Assembly (NCBI RefSeq): GCF_013204795.1
Contig: NZ_JABMKW010000018.1
Coordinates: 186,001 to 250,000 of the forward strand
Source: Pedobacter panaciterrae
GTDB taxonomy: Bacteria > Bacteroidota > Bacteroidia > Sphingobacteriales > Sphingobacteriaceae
Reading direction: 5' to 3'
DNA length: 64,000 nt
Both the position numbers and the translations under genes were made by a program. This document shows, one piece after another, positions 8,854-17,348 of the stretch. Under the pieces are notes generated by a model. That model saw only the letters and a program-made list of their open reading frames with translations. It searched no databases and was not told where the DNA came from. Each line of letters begins with the position of its first letter. The first letter of the stretch is position 1.

Positions 8854-9594
8854 ATGTTTTTTTTCAATCGTTCCAATAAATCTAAGTACGCTGATTTTAG
8901 CTCAATAGGCATTGACATGCATTCTCACCTAATTCCAGGGGTTGACGATGGCTCAAAGGACATACAAGATAGTATTCAATTAATTTCCGGATTAAAAGAA
9001 TTAGGTTTTCATCATCTGATTACCACACCGCACACTTTACAAGACATCCATCCCAATACCACCGAAACTTTAAAAAATGGGCATTCATTACTGGAAGGCA
9101 AGTTGCCTGATGGAGTTACCTTAAACCTGTCATCCGAATATTATCTTGATGAGCAGTTTCATGACCAACTAAGTCAAGGGAATTTAATGCCATTGCCCGG
9201 TAACAGGTTGTTGGTAGAATTCAGCCAGATTTCAAGACCCCACGATCTGGAAGAAGTATTTTTTGACCTAGGGATTAAAGGTTATCAGGTTATCCTTGCT
9301 CACCCAGAACGATATTTATTCTTTCACAAACAATTTGATTATTACAAACGAATTAAAGAAATGGGCGTTGAATTGCAGGTAAATGCGCTATCACTAACAG
9401 AACATTATGGCAAAAACATTAAATCAATTGCAGAAAAGTTAATCGAAAAAGACATGATTGATTTTATTGGAACAGATATCCACCACGTTAGGCATCTGGA
9501 AGGTTTAAAAAGAGTTCCATTAACAAAGCATTTCGAACGTTTGGTAGACAGTGGGTTACTAAAGAATGCTACCTTGCATTCTCGTGGCCAGTAA
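8854..9594 (+). CDS. Tyrosine-protein phosphatase, PHP family (CpsB/YwqE-like)
   Basis: This manganese-dependent PHP-fold phosphatase is expected to dephosphorylate the BY-kinase tail. Its 246 residues contain the metal ligands typical of CpsB/YwqE: DMHSHLIPGVDDG (21-33), TTPH (57-60), LLVEFS near 119-124, LAHPERY with His150, and GTDIHH with Asp208 and His210. It is transcribed divergently from wza-wzc with about 200 bases between start codons. Its 3' end overlaps the convergent WcaJ gene by 26 bases. Confidence 0.92.
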   Translation: MFFFNRSNKSKYADFSSIGIDMHSHLIPGVDDGSKDIQDSIQLISGLKELGFHHLITTPHTLQDIHPNTTETLKNGHSLLEGKLPDGVTLNLSSEYYLDEQFHDQLSQGNLMPLPGNRLLVEFSQISRPHDLEEVFFDLGIKGYQVILAHPERYLFFHKQFDYYKRIKEMGVELQVNALSLTEHYGKNIKSIAEKLIEKDMIDFIGTDIHHVRHLEGLKRVPLTKHFERLVDSGLLKNATLHSRGQ

Positions 9595-10963
9595 GCACTT
9601 GCCAGGCCGTTAAGAATACAATCTTTAAATCCAGCAGAAAGGACCAGTTTTCCAAATACCAGATATCGGCTTCAACCCTTGCGGCCATAGAATCATCGAT
9701 TTTAGTTTCACCCCTGAATCCTTTAACCTGTGCCCAACCGGTAATGCCTGGCAACAAAAAATGCCTGACCATAAACTGGTCTATAATGGCGGAATATTCC
9801 GCAGTATGCTGCAACATGTGTGGCCTGGGGCCAACCACAGACATCTCTCCCATCAACACATTAAAAAACTGAGGCAACTCATCAATGCTGTTCTTACGCA
9901 TAAACGCACCAATTTTAGTAATCCGGTCATCGTGTTTAGTTGCCTGCTTGCAATCTGCATCCGAATTCACCTTCATGCTTCTGAATTTGAGACAATAAAA
10001 GGGCTGGTTATCTTTTCCCGATCGCAGCTGCTTAAAAAAAACAGGGCCTTTTGATTCGAATTTGATCAAAATAGCCATAAGCGGCAGCATCCAGCTCATC
10101 ACAAAAACAATGACAATAAGCGAGAACACCACATCAAAGATTCGTTTAACCACCTGGTTAATCATGATCTCCAAAGGCTCCATGCGCTGACTTAATATGG
10201 GTATATGCCCATACACCTGTACTTTAACATTCTTTTTAAAATAGTGCTTTATATCGGGTACAAGCTTAAAACGGATCATCTCCTTATCCGCCTCCCGCAT
10301 CAGGGTATTTATCTTATCCAATGAACTATCGGGTAATGTGCAAAAGATCTCCCTGATACTGCTCCCCTTAACGTACTCGATGCAGTCGCTTACCTTACCC
10401 AAAATATTAAAGCCCTCATCGTCATCCTCAATATGATCGTCAAAAAAACCAACCACCTTATAACCCAGATGCGTATCAAACTCCATATGTTTTTTAAGCG
10501 CCAAACCCAATGGGCCTGCTCCTACTATAACCACCTTCTTGTAATTGATTAGACTTTCTCTCCTGGAACGACGAAACAGCAAAAACACAATCTTTCCGAC
10601 AAGGAATAGGCCCGAAAACACGACAAAAGTAAACGACAGCAATTGATAAGATTGGTTTAGGTCTTTGATGGTATAGATCAATATGCTCATGAAGGCTGCA
10701 AACAAAAGCAAGGACCCTAAAGCCTGCTTAATGGTTGGAATGGCATCCTTAACAAAAATATCACTATATAAACGGGTGAGTTGTGTTACATTAAACCATA
10801 CAAAATTGATGAGGAGGACATTCAATAAATTGATATGCTGAAGATCTGCAAAGCCAACGCTTTGATAGGTCATCACATAACCAATATAACCCGCCAGGTT
10901 GATCAGAAACAAGTCAATCAATATACTTATTACTTTATAATAAGTCCGGTACTGTTCATTCAT
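9569..10963 (-). CDS. wcaJ: Undecaprenyl-phosphate sugar phosphotransferase (WcaJ/WbaP-like)
   Basis: This enzyme initiates repeat-unit synthesis by transferring a hexose-1-phosphate from a UDP-sugar to undecaprenyl phosphate. It has four N-terminal membrane helices, a central CoA-binding-like Rossmann region (VVIVGAGPLGLALKKHM), a fifth membrane segment (VVFSLIVIVFVMSWMLPLMA) and the C-terminal Bac_transf catalytic domain. That domain shows KFESKGPVFFKQLRSG, CLKFRSM, SIDELPQFFNVLMG and VGPRP. An in-frame ATG at 10975 overlaps the predicted -7 promoter box, so I use the second ATG at 10963 (MNEQYR), giving 464 residues. Confidence 0.93.
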   Translation of the reverse strand: MNEQYRTYYKVISILIDLFLINLAGYIGYVMTYQSVGFADLQHINLLNVLLINFVWFNVTQLTRLYSDIFVKDAIPTIKQALGSLLLFAAFMSILIYTIKDLNQSYQLLSFTFVVFSGLFLVGKIVFLLFRRSRRESLINYKKVVIVGAGPLGLALKKHMEFDTHLGYKVVGFFDDHIEDDDEGFNILGKVSDCIEYVKGSSIREIFCTLPDSSLDKINTLMREADKEMIRFKLVPDIKHYFKKNVKVQVYGHIPILSQRMEPLEIMINQVVKRIFDVVFSLIVIVFVMSWMLPLMAILIKFESKGPVFFKQLRSGKDNQPFYCLKFRSMKVNSDADCKQATKHDDRITKIGAFMRKNSIDELPQFFNVLMGEMSVVGPRPHMLQHTAEYSAIIDQFMVRHFLLPGITGWAQVKGFRGETKIDDSMAARVEADIWYLENWSFLLDLKIVFLTAWQVLTGHENAR

Positions 10964-10972
10964 AGATAAGTG

Positions 10973-10980
10973 CAAACTTA
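10973..10980 (-). promoter_or_regulatory. Candidate -7 box for wcaJ
   Basis: The minus strand reads TAAGTTTG, a full TAnnTTTG match, ten bases upstream of the ATG at 10963. Transcription would start near 10966 with an almost leaderless message, which argues against the upstream ATG at 10975. No good -33 element is visible. The whole divergent region to the plus-strand flippase gene is only about 44 bases. Confidence 0.35.
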
Positions 10981-11007
10981 GTCATAAATTTAGATTATGA
11001 TTTAAAT

Positions 11008-12300
11008 ATGCTAAATTTGACGATTCATCTATCAGACTTGAAACAATTTTTAACAGGTTCATACAACCGTATAAAAGACACCAATATCTTATCGAATTTT
11101 GCGAATCTGAGTAGCATTCAGCTTTCGAATATACTGTTGTTAATTATTATCTTTCCGATCATTACCCATAAAATTGGTATCGAGGCCTTTGGTTTTGTAA
11201 TGCTTGCCAATTCATTTTCTTCATTAGCCGGAATCATTGTCAATTATGGCACAAATCAAACAGGAATAAGGGACATCGCAGGAAATCTTAAAGACCCTGA
11301 AAAACTAAGAGCGGTATTCTACAATACCTTATGGATAAGATTATTATTCTTTATTGCATATATCCTGGTTGTTTATGTAATGCAATGGTTCAACATTAAG
11401 TATTATTTATTTATACTTTACGCCATTCCATTGGTACTCTCAGAGGTACTGAATCCTCTCTTTTTCTTCATAGGAATTGAAAAATTAAAGTTTTACAATA
11501 TTTCAAATCTAGCTTCAAAAGTATTGTCTATTATTTTGCTCATCTTCTTTATAAAAGATGCTCGGGATGCGGAATGGGTAAATTTTATTATGGGAATGGC
11601 CACGGTGGTTACTTTTTCATACCTCCTGCTCAATGCAATCCCGAAATTTAGGCTCTCTTTTCAACTTCCGGTAAAGACTGATATTTGGAGAATTACCAGA
11701 GACAACTTTTACCTGACAATAAATAACATCTCTACTAACCTGCAACAATCCATTATTATTTTTGCCCTTGCTAAATGGGGCAATGCCTCCTGGCTTGGGG
11801 CATATACACTTTGCGATAAAGTAGTCGGCTCTTCCAGGATTCTGCTCATAACTGTATCCAATGCCGTTTATCCAAAATCTGCCCAGCTATATAAGGAAAG
11901 TACCAGATTATGGAAAGTATACCGGCAACGAATGCAATTCATTCTCGCGGGGATTTTCTTTGTCGGGTCTGTTCTTCTCTTTTTCTTTGCTGGTTTTGCT
12001 GTTCGGGTTCTTTCAGGAGAGGAAAATGAAACAGCCATTATCTATTTAAGGACAATGGCCTTATTCCCTGCTATTTCTGCTTTAAACGTATTAAATGTAC
12101 TAGATCAACTGCTCAAAAATAATAGTGTTTACATTTTCAGGATCGCAATGATCATGTTTGCATTTTCTGTGGCTCTTGCATTCCTGCTCTTACATTATGC
12201 CAATTATAAATGGTTTGGTTCATTTACAGTAATTATTGAACTTTGCGCTTTGTTTATGTATCAACATGTGGTAAAGAAACCCGCCATCCAAAATGTCTAA
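11008..12300 (+). CDS. wzx: Oligosaccharide flippase (Wzx-like)
   Basis: This 430-residue integral membrane protein of the MATE-like polysaccharide transporter superfamily has about twelve hydrophobic segments. It would flip undecaprenyl-linked repeat units to the periplasm. N-terminal SNILLLIIIFPIITHKIGIEAFGFVMLANSFSS is a typical Wzx first-helices pattern, with the FG[FV] loop after the first helix. It overlaps the next glycosyltransferase by eight bases, opening a five-gene plus-strand operon. Confidence 0.9.
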   Translation: MLNLTIHLSDLKQFLTGSYNRIKDTNILSNFANLSSIQLSNILLLIIIFPIITHKIGIEAFGFVMLANSFSSLAGIIVNYGTNQTGIRDIAGNLKDPEKLRAVFYNTLWIRLLFFIAYILVVYVMQWFNIKYYLFILYAIPLVLSEVLNPLFFFIGIEKLKFYNISNLASKVLSIILLIFFIKDARDAEWVNFIMGMATVVTFSYLLLNAIPKFRLSFQLPVKTDIWRITRDNFYLTINNISTNLQQSIIIFALAKWGNASWLGAYTLCDKVVGSSRILLITVSNAVYPKSAQLYKESTRLWKVYRQRMQFILAGIFFVGSVLLFFFAGFAVRVLSGEENETAIIYLRTMALFPAISALNVLNVLDQLLKNNSVYIFRIAMIMFAFSVALAFLLLHYANYKWFGSFTVIIELCALFMYQHVVKKPAIQNV

Positions 12301-13222
12301 ACCTGTAGCCCTGATCTTGCTCAATTGGAATACTCCGGAGTACACAGCTGATTGCATAAAATCTGTACTTGAATATTGCAACCCTGATCATTTCGACATC
12401 ATTCTAACCGATAACGGATCTACAGATGGTTCTCTGGAACTTTTGCAAAGTCAATTTCCCGATCTCATTTATCTCGACAATAAGGAAAACCTGGGTTTTG
12501 CAGAAGGGAATAACCGTGCAATAACTTATAGCATCAGTAAGGACTATATCTACTCATTGATCATGAATACGGATACGCTGGTTGATAGCGATATCATCAG
12601 CAAAATGCTGCAGCACTTGCAAAACCATCCCGAAGCTGCCGCGGTTCAGCCTGCCATTTATTGGATTCACGACAGACACAAGATCTGGAATGGTGATTCG
12701 TATGTAAACTTTGTACTTGGGTTTACTTATAACAAAAAGAATACTCCTGAATCATCGAATGAGCATGATTATAAAAAGGTTGAATGGGTTACGGGCTGCT
12801 GTTGCCTGATAAGAAACGAGGTATTGAAGCAGACCGGAGGCTTTAACAAGCAGTTCTTTTTATACTATGAAGATGTGGAACTCTCTTTCCGGCTCCGCGC
12901 ACAAGGGTATGAACTGCATTACCTTCCTTCCTGCAAAATGTACCATGAAGCCGGCGCTTCCGGAAAAGAGAAAAAAAACAATGAGGGCACTTTAAGCCCT
13001 GTTATTCATTACTACGTAAATAGAAACAAGATCTGGTTTTTGCGCGGATATGGCAAGCCATTATTCTATCCCCTGGTATTTTTGTACAATGCACCCTACT
13101 ACCTTGCCTTATATTCTTATTTTAAGCTAAGGGGAAGAAATAAAAAAGCTGAATATTTATTTAAAGGATTGAAAGATGGATTTTTCACTCCGAAAAACTT
13201 AATTTGGCCATCGAAACCGTAA
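12293..13222 (+). CDS. Glycosyltransferase family 2
   Basis: This cytoplasmic GT-A inverting transferase has 309 residues. It shows LNWNTPEYTADCIKSVL at the N-terminus, the nucleotide-binding DNGSTDGS (40-47), a metal-binding NTDT (92-95) and YYEDVELSFRL near 190, which carries the catalytic-base-like Glu-Asp. The C-terminal segment has a hydrophobic stretch (PLVFLYNAPYYLALYSYF). It resembles rhamnosyl/galactofuranosyl-type GT2 enzymes of the WbbL class. Acceptor and donor are unknown. Confidence 0.9.
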   Translation: MSKPVALILLNWNTPEYTADCIKSVLEYCNPDHFDIILTDNGSTDGSLELLQSQFPDLIYLDNKENLGFAEGNNRAITYSISKDYIYSLIMNTDTLVDSDIISKMLQHLQNHPEAAAVQPAIYWIHDRHKIWNGDSYVNFVLGFTYNKKNTPESSNEHDYKKVEWVTGCCCLIRNEVLKQTGGFNKQFFLYYEDVELSFRLRAQGYELHYLPSCKMYHEAGASGKEKKNNEGTLSPVIHYYVNRNKIWFLRGYGKPLFYPLVFLYNAPYYLALYSYFKLRGRNKKAEYLFKGLKDGFFTPKNLIWPSKP

Positions 13223-13241
13223 ATTCAACAAAGAGCTAACT

Positions 13242-14633
13242 ATGTTTATTTTTCCCTTGGTCTTTATTTGTTCTTTTGTAATGGCAGTAAGAGAGATCTT
13301 AAGGGGAAATACCAGCGGCTTGCTGCTGTTCATGATCTTCGGTCTCTCGATCTACACCACCACCATGTCGGTTACGTTTATGCTGGGGTTGAAAAGCATC
13401 ATTCCCACCATGCAGTTCTTTAAAGAGGCATTAATATTGGGTGTGCTCCTTTTAAATCTTGCCAACTTAAAATATCGACCCCGGTTTCACCTGATCGATT
13501 ATACCATAATGGCCTTCTTGCTGTACCTGATCCTGTATGCATTACTACCAATAGGTGAACAGGGGTTATTCGACCGACTGATTGCGCTGAAAAGCACGGC
13601 CTTTTATATTATGGTATACTTTGTTGGACGTACCATAGATGCAAAAGAGATTTACATCAATAAATATTTTAATTACCTGGTGCTGCTCACCATCGCAGCC
13701 GGAGCTGTGCTGGTAGTAGAGCTCCTGATGTACCAGCAGTTACAATTGCGCACCGGCTATGCCGAATACAATTATTATTTTTTTAACGCTGAGCCTAGCG
13801 GACAGTATGGTATAAGTACAACTTTTGATTCTGACAGTGGCTACAGGCGTTTTGCCAGCTTTTTCACGAACCCCCTGGAACTGGCAGCGGCTTCTATCAT
13901 TTCGCTGGCTGTTATAGCTGGCCTATACACCACTGATAACAATAAATTGAGGATCAATACCGTAGGAATGCTGGGATTAGGTGCTTCCTTTTTAGCCATA
14001 CTTTTCGCCTTATCAAGAGCACCACTGGCCAGTTATTTCGTGGTGATTTATGTATATGCATTGCTCACCAAAAGAAAAGCAATAACCCACATCATTCACC
14101 TTGGCTTTTGCGTAGTGGCCATTTATGTGGCTTATTTATTCTGGCAATTTGAACAAAATCATGAGGGTATCATTCAAATTCTGGTTAACACCATTGATTT
14201 TAGTGACCCTTCCAGTATCGGACACCTTCAGCAATGGGTAGAGGGTGTATTGGCAATAATCAACAACCCGATGGGACTTGGTTTAGGATCATCCGGAAGG
14301 GTGGCGGGAACACTGGGTGAAAACGTAGGCGGCGAAAATCAATACATCATTATTGGTGTACAAGCCGGCATCATTGCTTTATTGTTATATCTGTGCATAT
14401 ATGTAATGGTGATCAGAACGGGTATAAAATGGCTGCCTAAACTGAAAGGTAAAGAAAGACAGGTGTGCTTAACCGTGTTGCTGATCAAAATCGGATTCAT
14501 CATTCCATCGCTGACCTCGGAATTTGAAGGTTCTGCATACATTTCTTACATTAACTGGTTCTTAACCGGTTTACTGATCAATATGATAATGAAACCAATG
14601 ATAACCCAAACTAAACCTGCTGATGATCATTGA
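13242..14633 (+). CDS. wzy: O-antigen/EPS polymerase-like membrane protein (Wzy)
   Basis: This 463-residue polytopic membrane protein has about ten to twelve hydrophobic helices and a large periplasmic loop (about residues 290-370). That loop contains SIGHLQQWVEG and NPMGLGLGSSGR, a pattern typical of Wzy/WaaL-type ligase-polymerases (O-antigen_lig-like). It sits between a glycosyltransferase and an acyltransferase and overlaps the latter by 11 bases. It would polymerise flipped repeat units in the periplasm. Confidence 0.85.
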   Translation: MFIFPLVFICSFVMAVREILRGNTSGLLLFMIFGLSIYTTTMSVTFMLGLKSIIPTMQFFKEALILGVLLLNLANLKYRPRFHLIDYTIMAFLLYLILYALLPIGEQGLFDRLIALKSTAFYIMVYFVGRTIDAKEIYINKYFNYLVLLTIAAGAVLVVELLMYQQLQLRTGYAEYNYYFFNAEPSGQYGISTTFDSDSGYRRFASFFTNPLELAAASIISLAVIAGLYTTDNNKLRINTVGMLGLGASFLAILFALSRAPLASYFVVIYVYALLTKRKAITHIIHLGFCVVAIYVAYLFWQFEQNHEGIIQILVNTIDFSDPSSIGHLQQWVEGVLAIINNPMGLGLGSSGRVAGTLGENVGGENQYIIIGVQAGIIALLLYLCIYVMVIRTGIKWLPKLKGKERQVCLTVLLIKIGFIIPSLTSEFEGSAYISYINWFLTGLLINMIMKPMITQTKPADDH

Positions 14634-15315
14634 GAAGTTAATAAGAACATTAAAAGGAGACCCTAACTATAAATGGGAAAGCCCTTATTCTACGAGAGAC
14701 TTATTCAGTGTGAGTTTTCACAGATTTGTACAGGTAGTTAGAGGGTTATTTCTAAAACCTTTTCTAAAGAAATCATCCGGCCTGATCTTTATTGGCAGCA
14801 ATGTAAAAGTACGCCACGCTTATCAGCTTACCGCTGGAAAAAATCTGATTCTTGAGGATGGGGTGAGTATCAATGCTTTATCTGAACAGGGCATTATACT
14901 GGGCGATCATGTTTCTATTGCACGCAATTCCATATTGTTTTGTACCGGAATTATTGCCCAAAAAGGCACAGGTATTACCATTGGCGACAGAACGGGTATA
15001 AGTGCCCGTGCTTATTTTGCCGGGCAGGGTGGCATTACCATTGGCAATGATGTGATCATGGGACCAAATGTGCAGGTTTTTTCTGAAAACCATGCTTTTT
15101 CCGACCCCAAACTGACAATAAAGGAACAAGGTGTAATTAAAGATCCGGTAGTGATTGGGAACAATTGCTGGATAGGTGGTGGCGCCACCATTCTTGCCGG
15201 TGTACATATTGGCGATGGTTGTGTAATAGCGGCAGGGAGTGTGGTTACCAAATCTGTAGCGGCAAATTCCATTGTGGCAGGCGTACCGGCTAAGGTTATT
15301 AAAAGCAGAGTGTAA
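14623..15315 (+). CDS. Acyltransferase with left-handed beta-helix (hexapeptide repeat)
   Basis: The 230 residues contain hexapeptide repeats from about residue 50 to the C-terminus ([LIV]-G-x-x-x-x pattern: IGSNVKVR, ILGDHVSIARN, IGNNCWIGGGATIL, IGDGCVIAAGSVV). An ENHAFSD loop near 155-162 supplies the likely catalytic His, as in WcaF/maltose O-acetyltransferases. It probably O-acetylates a sugar or repeat unit using acetyl-CoA. It overlaps the polymerase by 11 bases. Confidence 0.88.
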   Translation: MIIEKLIRTLKGDPNYKWESPYSTRDLFSVSFHRFVQVVRGLFLKPFLKKSSGLIFIGSNVKVRHAYQLTAGKNLILEDGVSINALSEQGIILGDHVSIARNSILFCTGIIAQKGTGITIGDRTGISARAYFAGQGGITIGNDVIMGPNVQVFSENHAFSDPKLTIKEQGVIKDPVVIGNNCWIGGGATILAGVHIGDGCVIAAGSVVTKSVAANSIVAGVPAKVIKSRV

Positions 15316-15316
15316 C

Positions 15317-16432
15317 ATGCCGAAACCATTGATTATAGGAGTAGATGTCCGCGACTTAAGATTAGCCAGAACAGGTACCCGTACCTATCTGGAAGAATTG
15401 GTCAAGGAATTTAAAAAAATGAATGGCAATGGCATTCAGTTTCATTTCCTGGACACTGATTTTCCGGTTTATACGGGGAATAAGAAGATATTCAAACTCA
15501 TTGAACATGCCCGGTATCAGCTCTGGAAGCAATTGATCTTACCGATAAAAGCGTTTTCAAAAAATTGCAATGTGGTTTTCTGCACCGACAATTTTGTACC
15601 GCTGATTCATTTGGGTTACAGGACCATACCTGTTTTTCATGATGCTTTCTTTTTTGAAAATCCTGAGAATTACGGACACCTATGGCTTTGGCTTTATAAA
15701 AAAACTGCCATTCCTGCTGCCAAACGTTCTCCTTTTATAGTTACCCCAACGCAATACGCTAAAGATCAGATCGCTCGTTATACCGGTATTGCTGAAGAAA
15801 AACTGGTCGTAATTTATGAGGGGCCAAAGTCTCTTGAAGATCATGGTTCCAAATCAAACATCAATAGCATTCCTATTGACTGGCCTTATTTGCTGCATGT
15901 GGGCACCTTATTTAAAAGAAAGAATGTTCCTGCCCTGATCAATGCCTTTAAACAGATCAAAGCATCGGGCTATCCGGAGCTGAAATTAGTACTGGCAGGT
16001 TCCTTTCCGGCAAATAGCCAGGAAAGTGATCACAGTTTAATATTAGATACCATTGAAAATTCCGGACTCCGTGACCAGGTTGTGCTTACGGGCTACTTGT
16101 CGGACGGGGAATTGGCCTTGCTTTATAAAAATGCTTTAATGTATGTTTTCCCTTCCACAAATGAAGGCTTTGGGATTCCGATACTAGAGGCATTTAAATA
16201 TAATTTGCCAGTGCTTGTAGCCAACAACACCAGCCTTCCTGAGGTGGGTGGCGATGCGGTGCTTCAATTTAATCCTTTTGATATCGCCGATATGTCTTTG
16301 AAGATAAAATCTGTATTAGATGATGAACATCTTCGGAAGGAAATGGCGGATAAAGGACGACAGCGTTTGGCCGGTTTCTCCTGGGAAAAGGCAGCTTTAG
16401 AATTGATCGAAGTATTTAGGAAGGTCGTTTAA
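15317..16432 (+). CDS. Glycosyltransferase family 4
   Basis: This GT-B retaining transferase has 371 residues from ATG 15317 (MPKPLIIGVDVRDLR). That start lies one base after the preceding stop; an earlier in-frame ATG at 15272 would run through 43 bases of the acyltransferase gene and adds an unlike N-terminus. The donor-binding domain shows LLHVGTLFKRKN, a loop PSTNEGFGIPILEAF (E-x7-E near residue 283) and NNTSLPEVGGDA. The style is that of mannosyl/rhamnosyl GT4 enzymes. Its 3' end overlaps the convergent SGNH gene by 36 bases. Confidence 0.9.
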   Translation: MPKPLIIGVDVRDLRLARTGTRTYLEELVKEFKKMNGNGIQFHFLDTDFPVYTGNKKIFKLIEHARYQLWKQLILPIKAFSKNCNVVFCTDNFVPLIHLGYRTIPVFHDAFFFENPENYGHLWLWLYKKTAIPAAKRSPFIVTPTQYAKDQIARYTGIAEEKLVVIYEGPKSLEDHGSKSNINSIPIDWPYLLHVGTLFKRKNVPALINAFKQIKASGYPELKLVLAGSFPANSQESDHSLILDTIENSGLRDQVVLTGYLSDGELALLYKNALMYVFPSTNEGFGIPILEAFKYNLPVLVANNTSLPEVGGDAVLQFNPFDIADMSLKIKSVLDDEHLRKEMADKGRQRLAGFSWEKAALELIEVFRKVV

Positions 16433-17338
16433 CAGAGTTTTTGTCCACTGTGCGGCACCCGTAGCATTTAAATGTGAAGTGTCGTGAAAAAGCTTGCATT
16501 TACCCTTAAATTCTGCACTGCTTCCATAATCAAGATAATTAACATTCATTTTTGTCAGCAGCTGGAGGAGCTTTTCTTTATACACATTTTTCTCATTCTC
16601 ATGCGCTTCTATTAACGGAGTTGTCGTAATCAGTAATTTCACTTGTTTTGACTGGATATAGCTGATCAATTTTATCAGGTAATCGATCTTATTTTTATCA
16701 AAAGCAATTTTTCCCATATCCGCTTCTTCACGGTTGACAGTTCCTGCACACATGTCTCCTTCTACCGGGTCATAACCCAGGCTCTCCATGCTTTTACCAT
16801 AAGAGTGACCATAGGTATTTAAAAAGATATAGCCCAGGGTGGAATTATACCTGTACAAATGAGATTTGGCTTTTAATGCTGCCCTATCCGGGATTAAGGA
16901 AATGGTAGAATCAATTACAGAATTAGCATGATAATAAGGCAATAAGATCGCGAGCCTTTCATAATCCGTAGGATCATATCGTAATTCATTGTAATCTAAA
17001 TTCAGGATAATGAGTTCAGGCTGATATCGGGATAAAACGGTCTTCACTAATGGATAGGTATATAAGAGGCTTTGCCCCTGGTTCCCAAAATTAAAAACAG
17101 ATTTCGACAATATTTTTGCCATTAATGGTGCATCAAAATGCTGTGCGGCATGAGAGTTGCCAAAAATAAGCACCTGCTCTTTACCGTCCTTTATGGCATG
17201 TGAAGTGGTAAAATATTTCCCGCTGCGTTGTTTATTGAACAAATACTTTAGCACCAGTCCTCCCGCTAAATCAGCAAGTATTAAAGCAAGGGCTAAAACC
17301 AATAACTTAACTAAAAGTGTTTTTACTTTTTTGCTCAT
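16397..17338 (-). CDS. SGNH-fold putative acyltransferase, membrane-anchored
   Basis: This 313-residue protein has one N-terminal membrane helix (about 8-33) and a periplasmic SGNH-like domain. VLIFGNSHAAQHFD places a possible nucleophile Ser62 in GNSH (60-63). HDTSHLN near the C-terminus gives Asp286 and His289, so a Ser-Asp-His triad is present. The MBOAT gene lies ten bases upstream on the same strand. Such pairs (compare AlgI with AlgJ/AlgX, or PatA/PatB) move acetyl groups across the membrane and onto polysaccharide, so a role in periplasmic O-acetylation is likely. Confidence 0.75.
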   Translation of the reverse strand: MSKKVKTLLVKLLVLALALILADLAGGLVLKYLFNKQRSGKYFTTSHAIKDGKEQVLIFGNSHAAQHFDAPLMAKILSKSVFNFGNQGQSLLYTYPLVKTVLSRYQPELIILNLDYNELRYDPTDYERLAILLPYYHANSVIDSTISLIPDRAALKAKSHLYRYNSTLGYIFLNTYGHSYGKSMESLGYDPVEGDMCAGTVNREEADMGKIAFDKNKIDYLIKLISYIQSKQVKLLITTTPLIEAHENEKNVYKEKLLQLLTKMNVNYLDYGSSAEFKGKCKLFHDTSHLNATGAAQWTKTLLNDLPKYFDQF

Positions 17339-17348
17339 CTCCCTTTAT

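Noticed and set aside
10964..10975. Upstream ATG of wcaJ (adds MHLS)
   Set aside because: It overlaps the predicted -7 promoter box and would precede the expected transcription start; the ATG at 10963 is preferred.
15272..15316. Upstream ATG of the GT4 gene (adds 15 residues)
   Set aside because: The extension lies inside the acyltransferase gene and does not resemble a GT4 N-terminus, whereas the ATG at 15317 follows the previous stop by one base.
14878..15329. Two long minus-strand frames (146 and 105 codons) over the acyltransferase gene
   Set aside because: They are shadows of the hexapeptide-repeat gene; its repeated Gly/Ile/Val codons keep the opposite frames open. Their translations show no domain.
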